Positions 14,553-21,370 of a stretch of 24,279 nucleotides of DNA are shown here, piece by piece. A program made the translations under genes and the position numbers. Under the pieces are notes generated by a model. The model had not been told where the DNA came from, searched no databases, and worked only from the letters and a program-made list of their open reading frames with translations. This stretch comes from JAWVZS01 sp964507825 (lineage in GTDB: Archaea > Thermoproteota > Nitrososphaeria > Nitrososphaerales > Nitrosopumilaceae), in assembly GCA_964507825.1 (NCBI GenBank), contig CAZDQM010000006.1, forward strand, positions 1 to 24,279, written 5' to 3'. Position 1 is the first letter of the stretch; each line of letters starts with the position of its first letter.

Positions 14553-16910
14553 CTAGTCAAGCAAGACTACTGGCTTTTGGGTCAGTCCGATTACCTCCAT
14601 GGTGACGTGTCCCATTGGCTCGTCGGTACCGCCGAGGCCGCGGCGGCCCATCGCCACGAGATCGACGCCAAGCCTGTCGGCCGTCTCTGCAATCTTTTTT
14701 GCAGGCGTACCAAGCTTTACGATCCTAGTGCAGCTGTGCACCTCCTGTGGAACAGACACACTACGTAGTACTATGCGGCCCTCCTCGCGCATCTGACTGC
14801 TTAGCTGCTCATCCATGTTCTCCTCGCCGCCGGCATCATCCTCGTCGGCCCATTCCATCACATACAGGAGGTAGACCTTTAGCGCCGAGACGTCCCTTAG
14901 GAGGCGGTTTGTGTTGTTGAGCGCGCGTAGCGAGCCGATAGAACCGTCCACGGGAACTAGCACCTTGAGGAAGGACCCTGTAGCACCGGAGCCATGCGCG
15001 CCGGATGCTTCGTGCGATGTCTCGCCTCGCCGCCGTGCATGCGCAGTGTCTTCGTGTCCATCTGCGCCAAAGATCTTGGCTAGAATCTCCCTTATGCTAC
15101 GGCGGGCTTCTAGTATGGGTAGCGCAATGACTGCCATGGCACCTGCCGCGGCCCACACTACGGCCATAACCACCCATGCGGTAAACGAGTGCTCGGTGAA
15201 CACGTACTCGGTAAGGTAGAGCGAGGCGGGCCACACCACCACTAGGAATATTGAGACCCCTATACCTATCCGCTTTGACAGCGCAGACATGCGCGCAAGC
15301 CTGCGCTCGTCCGCGTCGCGCCGTAGCATGGAGCGGATCCTGTCATCGACAAGGAGTATGCGCTGCTTGAGGTCCCTAAAGTCGAACTTTTCCGGAAACA
15401 TGATGCTGCCAACAACAGTAACGATCAGCCCCGTCAGTATTGACGCGACGTTTCCGGCAAGCAACGGCATGGAGCTGCCGGTAGACAGTATGCTGATCTC
15501 CCCGTATATTGCCGACGCGGAACCCAGCCATGTCCCGACCCCGGCTACCAGTCCCGTCACGGACGCCGCGGTGGCGGCGTTCCTGTTAGTGCGGCCCCAT
15601 AGTATCGACAGGGAGATGGGTGCGACGGCCGACCCTATCAGGATTCCCATCATCAGGTACACGTACTGCAGGTTGACACCCAGTTGGAAGAGCATGGATG
15701 CCATCAAGCCCATCCCGGCCCCGAACAGCAGTATGGCATACCTAGAGACGCGCATCAGCTCCCTGCCTGTGGCCGACGGCTTGAGGTACGTCCGGAACAC
15801 GTCGTATGTCATCAGCGACGAGACGCTGACCAACTGCGAAGAGCCCGCCGCAGTCACAGCCGTAAACACGATGGCAAGTATCAGGATGGCGCCCATGTCT
15901 CCCATGATCTCCGCGGCCGCGGTGGGCGCGACGAGGCCCAGCCCTATCTGATCCTCACTTAATGTTACTCCGGTGGCAATGGCGGCCAGCCCCAGTGTGG
16001 TGGCAAGAGTGAATGGTATTGCGAACCATACCAGTCCCCCGATGATAAATCCTCCTACCACGGAACGTGGCCTAGCCGCGATCGCGCGCTGCCAGTACGA
16101 TTGGTCCACGAACACGGTTCCAAAGTTTCCTACGATATTGATCACGCCAAACACGAGGGCCCCGGCCGACGCGAGCGTCAGGTAGCTTCCTATGGCGTTG
16201 CCCTCCACCGGGTTTAGTATGGCCGCGGCGGACAGCTTGTCGTACATGCCCGATATCCCTCCTATATCTGGCGATACAAAGTAGATCACCGACACAAACG
16301 CTAGTACGACTACAAAGATAAAACCCGCGTTGATGTACTCGGCAAAGAACGTAGCCTTGAGGCCGCCGAATATGGTGTATAATATTATACCTGCCGGTAG
16401 CAAGAACGCGGCGAGCGTGATGTCGACGCCGGTAAGCGAGTTGACGACGGCTGCCCCGCCTAGCACCAACATGGCGGTCACAAGCGTGTTTGTCATGAGC
16501 CCGAAGAACAAGAATACCTTGTGTGCGTGCCTTCCATACCTGACGTTTATCATCTCCGCGAACGTGTGGGTCATGGGGGCCCTCCGCTTCAACTCGACGG
16601 CTAATATGGAGAACAGTATCACCTGTATGCATGCGCCGGCCGCGTACCAGAACGAGCCGGCAATGCCGAACTCGAACGTCACGGTAGATGATTGGAGTAG
16701 AGTGGCGGCCCATGTCCAAGCCGACACTATCGAGGCCGCAATCAGCCCGGTCTTTATGGTGCGGCCCGCTGTATAGAACCATTCGGAGGTCTTGCGCGTG
16801 CCCAGCCACTTGGTCTCGGCCTTTACCATCAACGTGACGGTCAGGGCCATCACAAGCCCCACACCTATTATTACCAGAAACCCGACGTTCTCGTGGAGTA
16901 TAGCGGCCAA
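14553..16910 (-). CDS. DUR3-like SSS symporter fused to a universal-stress-protein domain
   Basis: This 785-residue protein has about 14 hydrophobic helices at 1-600 closely paralogous to the symporter at 5608-7821 (SAWTWAATLLQSSTVTFEFG, IAGSFWYAAGACIQVILF, ELKRRAPMTHTFAEMI). A basic, Ala/Gly/His-rich linker follows (about 610-645), then a UspA-like domain at about 647-785. That domain opens with FLKVLVPVDGS and closes with LVAMGRRGLGGTDEPMGHVT. The nucleotide loop is near the G-x2-G-x9-G(S/T) pattern but has eight spacer residues and His in place of Ser/Thr. Urea or a related solute is the likely substrate. The USP domain probably senses nucleotide or energy state. The only usable start is TTG 16910, which fits a TATA box 28 nt upstream. 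The gene converges on ureD and diverges from the Lrp gene. Confidence 0.92.
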   Translation of the reverse strand: MAAILHENVGFLVIIGVGLVMALTVTLMVKAETKWLGTRKTSEWFYTAGRTIKTGLIAASIVSAWTWAATLLQSSTVTFEFGIAGSFWYAAGACIQVILFSILAVELKRRAPMTHTFAEMINVRYGRHAHKVFLFFGLMTNTLVTAMLVLGGAAVVNSLTGVDITLAAFLLPAGIILYTIFGGLKATFFAEYINAGFIFVVVLAFVSVIYFVSPDIGGISGMYDKLSAAAILNPVEGNAIGSYLTLASAGALVFGVINIVGNFGTVFVDQSYWQRAIAARPRSVVGGFIIGGLVWFAIPFTLATTLGLAAIATGVTLSEDQIGLGLVAPTAAAEIMGDMGAILILAIVFTAVTAAGSSQLVSVSSLMTYDVFRTYLKPSATGRELMRVSRYAILLFGAGMGLMASMLFQLGVNLQYVYLMMGILIGSAVAPISLSILWGRTNRNAATAASVTGLVAGVGTWLGSASAIYGEISILSTGSSMPLLAGNVASILTGLIVTVVGSIMFPEKFDFRDLKQRILLVDDRIRSMLRRDADERRLARMSALSKRIGIGVSIFLVVVWPASLYLTEYVFTEHSFTAWVVMAVVWAAAGAMAVIALPILEARRSIREILAKIFGADGHEDTAHARRRGETSHEASGAHGSGATGSFLKVLVPVDGSIGSLRALNNTNRLLRDVSALKVYLLYVMEWADEDDAGGEENMDEQLSSQMREEGRIVLRSVSVPQEVHSCTRIVKLGTPAKKIAETADRLGVDLVAMGRRGLGGTDEPMGHVTMEVIGLTQKPVVLLD

Positions 16911-16930
16911 GCAGAGAGTCAGGCACGCAC

Positions 16931-16944
16931 TAGTATTAAAATAC
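16931..16944 (-). promoter_or_regulatory. TATA box of the symporter-USP gene
   Basis: The minus strand reads GTATTTTAATACTA, centred 28 nt from TTG 16910. It supports the unusual TTG start and a leaderless mRNA. No ATG or GTG start is available in frame upstream. Confidence 0.6.
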
Positions 16945-17034
16945 GCCCTGCGCCCAGAATCGACTCTAAGGCCGTTGTTGCCCTTGTCGTCGTTATACCA
17001 CGCAAGTTTTTTGACATCTTCAGTCTCCCATGCC

Positions 17035-17063
17035 TGTACATGTGCCTCATTATTCCTTGTACA
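17035..17063. promoter_or_regulatory. Paired TGTACA sites in the divergent intergenic region
   Basis: Two palindromic TGTACATG elements, at 17035 and 17058, are spaced 23 bp apart, about two helical turns. They lie between the divergent promoters of the symporter-USP gene and the Lrp/AsnC gene. Lrp-type dimers often bind phased palindromes, so this is a candidate operator. Confidence 0.35.
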
Positions 17064-17140
17064 TGCGTGGCATCACGTCCCGTCACCGCACGGCAGGCGG
17101 CCATCTGCGCCGGTAATACGTGGTAACTGCCGATCAAAAA

Positions 17141-17150
17141 AGTACATATG
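17141..17150 (+). promoter_or_regulatory. TATA-like element of the Lrp gene
   Basis: AGTACATATG is centred about 29 nt before ATG 17176 and is preceded by an A run that could serve as a BRE-like element. It predicts a short or absent leader. Confidence 0.4.
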
Positions 17151-17175
17151 AGATATCATACCATAAAGAAGGGAC

Positions 17176-17715
17176 ATGGTTGACAGGATTGATGAGATGA
17201 TAATCTCAGCGCTGAGCCAGGATGCTAGGCAGTCTGTGTTCGAGCTCTGCGATCGCATCAGGGGGTTCGGATACGGAGTCACTGAAGAGGAGATAGAGTC
17301 CCGCAAGCAGGCCCTAGAGGACAGCGGTGTCATAAAGGGATACACGATATCGGTGGACACTAAAAAGCTGCCCGGCCGCATCATACGCGTCGACCTAGTC
17401 ACGTTCAGGACGTCCCAGGCGCTGCAAAAGAGGCTGGAGGGACTCAAGCGCTACCTGCAGGACGCGCCGTTTGTGGCGTTCTCTGGTAGGACTAGGGGCG
17501 GGTACGACTGGATCACCATAAAGTCGTTTCTGAGCGCGGATATGGCCGACGAGGAGAATGATATCTACCGGAATCTGTTTGGCGACATACTTCAGACCTA
17601 TGAGGTCTATGACTTTGTACCACAATCAGAGGTGTCGCTTTACTCCATGTCGTATACCAAAAAAGAGTACCAGGAATTCCTCAAAGAGTGGATCCCGCCG
17701 TTCATCGGCAAATAA
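17176..17715 (+). CDS. Lrp/AsnC-family transcriptional regulator
   Basis: This 179-residue protein begins with an N-terminal winged helix-turn-helix (IDEMIISALSQDARQSVFEL, then VTEEEIESRKQALEDSGVIKGY). That unit is followed by the linker strand TISVDTKKL and a degenerate RAM-type sensing region (VDLVTFRTSQALQKRLEGL, FSGRTRGGYDWITIKSFLSA). Lrp proteins act as global or local regulators responding to amino acids or nitrogen state. The sensor lacks an obvious TG.YD turn but has GGYDW at the equivalent place. It is divergent from the symporter-USP gene, with a shared 265-bp intergenic region containing paired palindromes, so regulation of urea uptake is plausible but inferred. The protein ends with a charged 25-residue extension. 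Confidence 0.9.
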   Translation: MVDRIDEMIISALSQDARQSVFELCDRIRGFGYGVTEEEIESRKQALEDSGVIKGYTISVDTKKLPGRIIRVDLVTFRTSQALQKRLEGLKRYLQDAPFVAFSGRTRGGYDWITIKSFLSADMADEENDIYRNLFGDILQTYEVYDFVPQSEVSLYSMSYTKKEYQEFLKEWIPPFIGK

Positions 17716-17768
17716 CGTCGCCGCGTACAAGGACGACTAGGATCGCGATGCGCGGGAATTATCTCGTA

Positions 17769-18695
17769 TCATGCGGTAGCGCGGCGCTCCCGCTTGTATC
17801 TTAGCGCGTCGTCTATCATCGCGTGCACCTGCATCCTCATCTTCATCAGGAACTGTATAAGCTCGACCTGGCTGTGCGGTCCGTCCTTACCTGCATCCTC
17901 TATCATTTCATCGATCCTTGAGAGAGTAATCCTGAGCGCAAGGACACTGCGCTTTACGACGGCGACCTCCTTTGTTCTGACCGCGCTCACATTACTGCGA
18001 GCATCGTCATGCGCGGCGGGCCGCGTATCCTCCGACCATTGGGGGGGCGCTATTCCGGAATAGTCGTACGCCTCTGCCTGCTTTATCTGGCCCTTGATCC
18101 TACGTATCTGCTTGACTGTCATCTTGTTGTCTATGATCTCCTGCGCCAACTCCGAGGCACGGTCACCTAGCGCGGTGTCAGTCAGCTCAAGGGCCTGGCT
18201 GATTCCCAGTACACGGTCCCTGACCCTGTTGCGCACGTCCTCGGGCAGTCTTAGTAGCTGGATCCTGTGCGAGACGTATTCTTCACTCTTTCCTATCCTC
18301 CTCCCAAGCTCGCTGACACCGCCCCATCCAAAGTCGTTCACATACCGCTGGTATGATATGGCCTCTTCGACAGGGTCTATGGTTCTGCGCTGGAGGTTCT
18401 CGGTAAGCTGCACCTCGTACGCCTCCTTGTCGTCAAACTCTACGATCTTGCAATGTATGAACCGGCGCCTAAGTGACCTGCATGCGGCAAACCTGCGGTG
18501 CCCCGCGACAATCTCAAAGCCGCGCTCAAACGGGCGCACTATTATGGGCTGCAGTAGGCCGTGATCCCTGATGCTGGCCTTGAGGGACTCGAGCTCTGGG
18601 GAGTCCTTTGGATCGGGGCTACGGGTGGGGAACTTTGAGGGCCTTATCATCCTTAGCTCTATGGGCTCGACAAGCGAATTATCGTACGGTTCCAT
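17769..18695 (-). CDS. ParB/Spo0J-family DNA-binding protein
   Basis: From ATG 18695 the protein has 308 residues. The N-terminal ParB nuclease/CTPase-like domain shows SLKASIRDHGLLQPIIVRP, the EIVAGHRRFAACRSL nucleotide motif and ENLQRRTIDPVEEAISYQR. A KorB/Spo0J-type helix-turn-helix follows (VSELGRRIGKSEEYVSHRIQ, LLRLPEDV). The C-terminal part is a linker plus a helical region (about 230-308) in place of the bacterial dimerisation domain. Such proteins segregate chromosomes or plasmids by spreading from parS sites, and many thaumarchaea carry a chromosomal copy, often without an adjacent ParA, as here. A GTG at 18776 would add 27 residues, but its start lies beside the IS6-type inverted repeat, so 18695 is preferred. 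Confidence 0.9.
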   Translation of the reverse strand: MEPYDNSLVEPIELRMIRPSKFPTRSPDPKDSPELESLKASIRDHGLLQPIIVRPFERGFEIVAGHRRFAACRSLRRRFIHCKIVEFDDKEAYEVQLTENLQRRTIDPVEEAISYQRYVNDFGWGGVSELGRRIGKSEEYVSHRIQLLRLPEDVRNRVRDRVLGISQALELTDTALGDRASELAQEIIDNKMTVKQIRRIKGQIKQAEAYDYSGIAPPQWSEDTRPAAHDDARSNVSAVRTKEVAVVKRSVLALRITLSRIDEMIEDAGKDGPHSQVELIQFLMKMRMQVHAMIDDALRYKRERRATA

Positions 18696-18747
18696 AATTA
18701 CATCCAAATCATATACGTACGCGGAATATTTATCATTTTTATGGTTA

Positions 18748-18773
18748 GGTACTGGTGTAAATTCGAGTGGTCG
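18748..18773 (+). repeat. Left terminal inverted repeat of the island
   Basis: This 26-bp repeat begins GGTACTGGTGTAAATTCG and ends GAGTGGTCG. It is the reverse complement of 20757-20782 except for one base (T at 18758 against C on the corresponding strand). It lies 52 bp upstream of the ParB ATG, so the insertion set the upstream boundary of that promoter. Confidence 0.92.
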
Positions 18774-18779
18774 CACGCA

Positions 18780-19205
18780 AAAAAATCACCGCCGCCGAAA
18801 CCATCTGGTTCGCTGCGATCAGGTGCAGGCTGCTGTTCTGTGTGATTATGCGCCACTTGTTGCTGCCCTCTACAGTGATTCAGGCGGCTTTGGCAGGGGT
18901 CTTGCGTATGCCGTCGTGCTTGTGCACGTGGTTGTAGTGGGCCTTCATGCCGTCAAAGATCAATCATGTCTAGTCCGCAAAATGTCTTCTCGCGGTCGCG
19001 GATCGTTTCGTTCAGGCGTTCTATCTTGTTATTTGACGGGAGGTAGTTGCCGCTGGAGCCGCCGTTGGGGACCGATGCGCTTGCTCCGCAGGCCCGCGTC
19101 GTACTTGTGGTACGTGCCGTTTTCAAACATCTTGCGGGCCGTCTTCTGGTAAGTGGGCAGGTTGCCGTACTGGAACAGGCCGCGCATGCGCTGACAGGAC
19201 ACTCT
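18780..19205 (-). pseudogene. IS6/IS240-type transposase remnant (C-terminal part)
   Basis: The minus strand reads QYGNLPTYQKTARKMFENGT in one frame, shifts to GGSSGNYLPSNNKIERLNET continuing IRDREKTFCGLDMID, then shifts again to DGMKAHYNHVHKHDGIRKTP with AKAA, a TGA stop and ITVEGSNKWRIITQNSS. The NN-x-x-ERLN...RDREKTF block, carrying the catalytic Glu, and the later YNH...KH..I..KTPAKAAGI pattern identify an archaeal IS6/IS240-like DDE transposase. Two frameshifts and an in-frame stop make it non-functional. Sequence upstream of about 19205, including the zinc finger and the first two Asp residues, is absent. Confidence 0.8.
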
Positions 19206-19207
19206 GA

Positions 19208-19217
19208 ATTTTTATAA
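19208..19217 (+). promoter_or_regulatory. TATA box of the methyltransferase gene
   Basis: ATTTTTATAAAA sits only a few bases before ATG 19219 but is centred about 27 nt before an in-frame GTG at 19240, so the transcript probably begins at or near that GTG. Confidence 0.45.
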
Positions 19218-19218
19218 A

Positions 19219-20094
19219 ATGGGTTACCACAAAATAACTGTGTTTAGAACCCGGACCAAGAGGATCGAGGTCAAGAGCGGCCGCCTGTGTCCACGCGTAT
19301 ACTGCGGAGACTGCCTCGACATCATGAGCGAGATGCCAGATGAATCGGTGGACCTTATCGTGACGTCGCCGCCGTATGCCGATGCACGCAAGCACACGTA
19401 TGGTGGCATACCGCCCAAGGATTACGTGGACTGGTTCGTGCCGCGCGCAGTAGAGATGCGGCGCATACTCAAGCCGACGGGCTCGTTCATACTCAACATC
19501 AAGGAGAAGGTAGAAGAGGGAGAGCGCCACACCTACGTGCTGGATTTGATTCTGGCTCTAAAGCGGCAGGTGGATTTCAGGTGGACTGAAGAGTATATCT
19601 GGCACAAGACGACTGCAATGCCCGGCAAGTGGAAATACAGATTCCGCGATTCGTGGGAACGAATCCTTCACTTCACCAAGACCCGCAACGTCAAAATGAA
19701 CCAAGACGCGGTCAAAGTACCTATAGGAGATTGGACGGATGCTCGGCTCTCGAACCTGAGTGAGAACGACTACAAGAGGATGCCGTCATCCACGAACCAG
19801 ATTACGGCCCGCCGCATGGCAAACTGGGCGGGCAAGAAAAAGGTGTACCCTACAAACGTGTTGCACAAGGCGCCAGTCTGCCACAACACGGGACACAGCG
19901 CCGCGTTTCCAGAGTGGCTACCCGATTTTTACATAAAGCTGCTGACCAACAAGGGAGACACGGTACTTGATCCGTTTGTCGGCTCCGGCACCACATACAG
20001 GGTGGCCACACGCTTAGGACGCGTCGCAGTCGGCATCGACATGGTACAGGAATACGTGGACAGGCTGAATGTGCGCCCGTTGCTGGAAGTGTGA
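19219..20094 (+). CDS. DNA amino-methyltransferase (probable N4-cytosine, beta class)
   Basis: This SAM-dependent DNA methylase of up to 291 residues is the modification half of the R-M pair. Catalytic motif IV is TSPPY at 49-53, preceded by CGDCLDIMSEMPDESVDLIV. The SAM-binding motif I is DPFVGSGTT at 251-259, near the C-terminus, so the order is that of beta-class enzymes. SPPY is frequent in N4-cytosine enzymes. The neighbouring Eco47II-like nuclease suggests a GGNCC-type site, which is an inference. A TATA box just upstream of ATG 19219 makes the GTG at 19240 the likelier start (284 residues). The stop overlaps a GTG of the endonuclease frame (GTGA). The reading frame is intact. Confidence 0.92.
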   Translation: MGYHKITVFRTRTKRIEVKSGRLCPRVYCGDCLDIMSEMPDESVDLIVTSPPYADARKHTYGGIPPKDYVDWFVPRAVEMRRILKPTGSFILNIKEKVEEGERHTYVLDLILALKRQVDFRWTEEYIWHKTTAMPGKWKYRFRDSWERILHFTKTRNVKMNQDAVKVPIGDWTDARLSNLSENDYKRMPSSTNQITARRMANWAGKKKVYPTNVLHKAPVCHNTGHSAAFPEWLPDFYIKLLTNKGDTVLDPFVGSGTTYRVATRLGRVAVGIDMVQEYVDRLNVRPLLEV

Positions 20095-20743
20095 TCATGC
20101 CAAGGTTGAATTGGATCTCAGACGAGGATCTGGAAACCGCAATGTCAAGACTGACAAAGAGCGCGAATGACACGAAGGACTATACCTCAAAGCGGATGCT
20201 GGTCAATGTTGTTGATCCGTTCTCGTCCCTGCTTATCGCATCGACATTCGGACTTGGCACGGGCAAAACGCTTGAAGGCGTCCAGCATGCATCTTCGATC
20301 CTGCACGGTATGGGAAACGCGCTGGGCACGTTTCATCAAGAGGTACTGGGTTCGGTGGATGGGTGGGTGAACTATGACGCGGGATATGATATTGAGAACG
20401 CAGAACAGAAAATCTTTGCAGAGGTCAAGAACAAGCACAATACCATGAACGCGCCAAACAAGAGGGCCGTGGTTCAAAACCTCGAGACGGTCCTTATGAC
20501 CAAGAAGGATTGGACGGCATGGTCATAATCATACCGAAAAAGCCCAAGCGGTACAAAACGCAGTTGATACCGTCGCGTCCCCTGTTTGAGGTTGACGGGG
20601 CCTCGTTCTATGAGATGGTGACGGGCGCACCGACCGCCATGCGGGATCTGTTCATCGCCATGACTGACATTTTGGATCGTCGAATCTCCCGCGACGTTAA
20701 GAACTACTGCCAGACGGTTTTTGAGAAGGCCATCCCAGACTAG
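20091..20743 (+). pseudogene. Eco47II-like type II restriction endonuclease, frameshifted
   Basis: Two consecutive frames together give an Eco47II/Sau96I-type nuclease (RE_Eco47II family). The first (20091 or ATG 20097 to 20528) carries the FHQEVLGSVDGWVNYDAGYD block, then IFAEVKNKHNTMN, with the PD-(D/E)xK residues D100, E111 and K113. The second (from about 20510 to 20743) continues with VIIIPKKPKRYKTQLIPSRP, the conserved DGASFYEMVTGAP, and a C-terminal helix. The break lies at about 20510-20528, where the first frame runs to a TAA and the second overlaps it by 19 bp. Family members are single proteins of roughly the combined length. Family enzymes of this type cut GGNCC. The active site is present but the C-terminal part is separated, so activity is doubtful. 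Confidence 0.85.
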
Positions 20744-20756
20744 TCATGCCTAGAAC

Positions 20757-20782
20757 CGACCACTCGAATTTGCACCAGTACC
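20757..20782 (-). repeat. Right terminal inverted repeat of the island
   Basis: This 26-bp repeat has a minus strand that begins GGTACTGGTGCAAATTCG and ends GAGTGGTCG. It is 25 of 26 identical to the left repeat and starts 13 bp after the end of the endonuclease remnant. No transposase sequence adjoins this end. Confidence 0.92.
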
Positions 20783-20824
20783 AAAACTCACAAGGTTGTT
20801 ATATCAATGATATGGGGTACAGGC

Positions 20825-21115
20825 ATGCCCATGACAAATGATGCCATCATCTGGCTTAACGAGGTTACCGTTGCCATCACCGACAAGAATCACCTAGACG
20901 CGGCCGATGTACGTATAATCACAGATGTATTAGGTAAGATTCTCAAAAAAGATGGCCATTATGATGCAGACGAGATCGAATCATGGTTTGAAAACGAGGG
21001 TAGCTGGACCAGCAGAGCCGTGCGCAGGCAGATACGCGACATTGCGCGCAGTGTACAAGATGCACGCGGACGGGAATCGCGCCCAGCAATTAGTGGAATA
21101 GATTATGCCAAATAA
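20825..21115 (+). CDS. Small conserved-looking acidic/helical protein, function unknown
   Basis: I do not recognise this protein of 96 residues (from ATG 20825). Its composition is normal and helical: DAIIWLNEVTVAITDKNHLD, then AADVRIITDVLGKILKKDGH and YDADEIESWFENEGSW, then a basic helix TSRAVRRQIRDIARS. The basic C-terminal helix could contact nucleic acid. An ATG at 20807 would add six residues, but TATATC at 20799-20805 lies almost on top of it and about 24 nt before 20825. It is the first gene outside the R-M island. Confidence 0.6.
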   Translation: MPMTNDAIIWLNEVTVAITDKNHLDAADVRIITDVLGKILKKDGHYDADEIESWFENEGSWTSRAVRRQIRDIARSVQDARGRESRPAISGIDYAK

Positions 21116-21136
21116 CGTGCCGAGCATCTTGTGATT

Positions 21137-21370
21137 TCAGGTGTCGAGTTCCTTGAGCAGGCGGCCTATGATCTCTGCATTCTCCTGCCGCTCAGATAAT
21201 ATGTCATCAAGTCGGTTATCATCACGTGTATGGCCCGATGATATTATCTGCAGATACTCAGAATCAAGGTTGCTGTTTGCTTGAAGACGCTTTACCACTT
21301 CAAACAACATTCCAATCACCTGTTTTTGCGCCTCGATAAGGGCATCCTTTTCTTGTTCGGACATCATCAT
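21137..21370 (-). CDS. Small helical protein downstream of the HD-domain gene
   Basis: This 77-residue, mostly helical and probably coiled-coil protein (EQEKDALIEAQKQVIGMLFE, then VVKRLQANSNLDSEYL, ending RQENAEIIGRLLKELDT) has no recognised domain. The ATG overlaps the stop of the HD-domain gene by 4 bp (ATGA), so it is translated as part of a two-gene unit. In-frame ATGs at 21367 and 21364 are equally possible starts. It may be an accessory subunit of the HD hydrolase, inferred from position only. Confidence 0.65.
   Translation of the reverse strand: MMMSEQEKDALIEAQKQVIGMLFEVVKRLQANSNLDSEYLQIISSGHTRDDNRLDDILSERQENAEIIGRLLKELDT

Larger units (their letters stand above)
18748..20782. mobile_element. 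IS6-type-ended island carrying a restriction-modification pair
   Basis: A 2,035-bp segment is bounded by 26-bp inverted repeats that match at 25 of 26 positions. The ends, read inward, begin GGTACTGGTG, close to the GGCACTGTTG-type ends of IS6/IS26 elements. Inside are, in order, the C-terminal part of an IS6/IS240-type transposase (minus), an amino-methyltransferase (plus) and a frameshifted Eco47II-like endonuclease (plus). The flanking octamers (18740-18747 and 20783-20790) are not identical, so no target duplication is visible. The N-terminal half of the transposase is missing, as if replaced by the R-M genes. Confidence 0.75.

Noticed and set aside
16072..16926. 284-codon minus-strand frame
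   Set aside because: It is an alternate-frame shadow of the symporter-USP gene, with Arg/His-rich, non-membrane composition and no family match.
19123..19530. Minus-strand 135-codon frame over the methyltransferase gene
   Set aside because: It is the antisense shadow of a clearly coding methyltransferase and shows no motif. The genuine minus-strand signal here is only the transposase remnant below about 19205, in other frames.
18740..20790. Target-site duplication around the island
   Set aside because: The octamers next to the two inverted repeats (TATGGTTA and AAAACTCA) differ, so no 8-bp duplication can be claimed.
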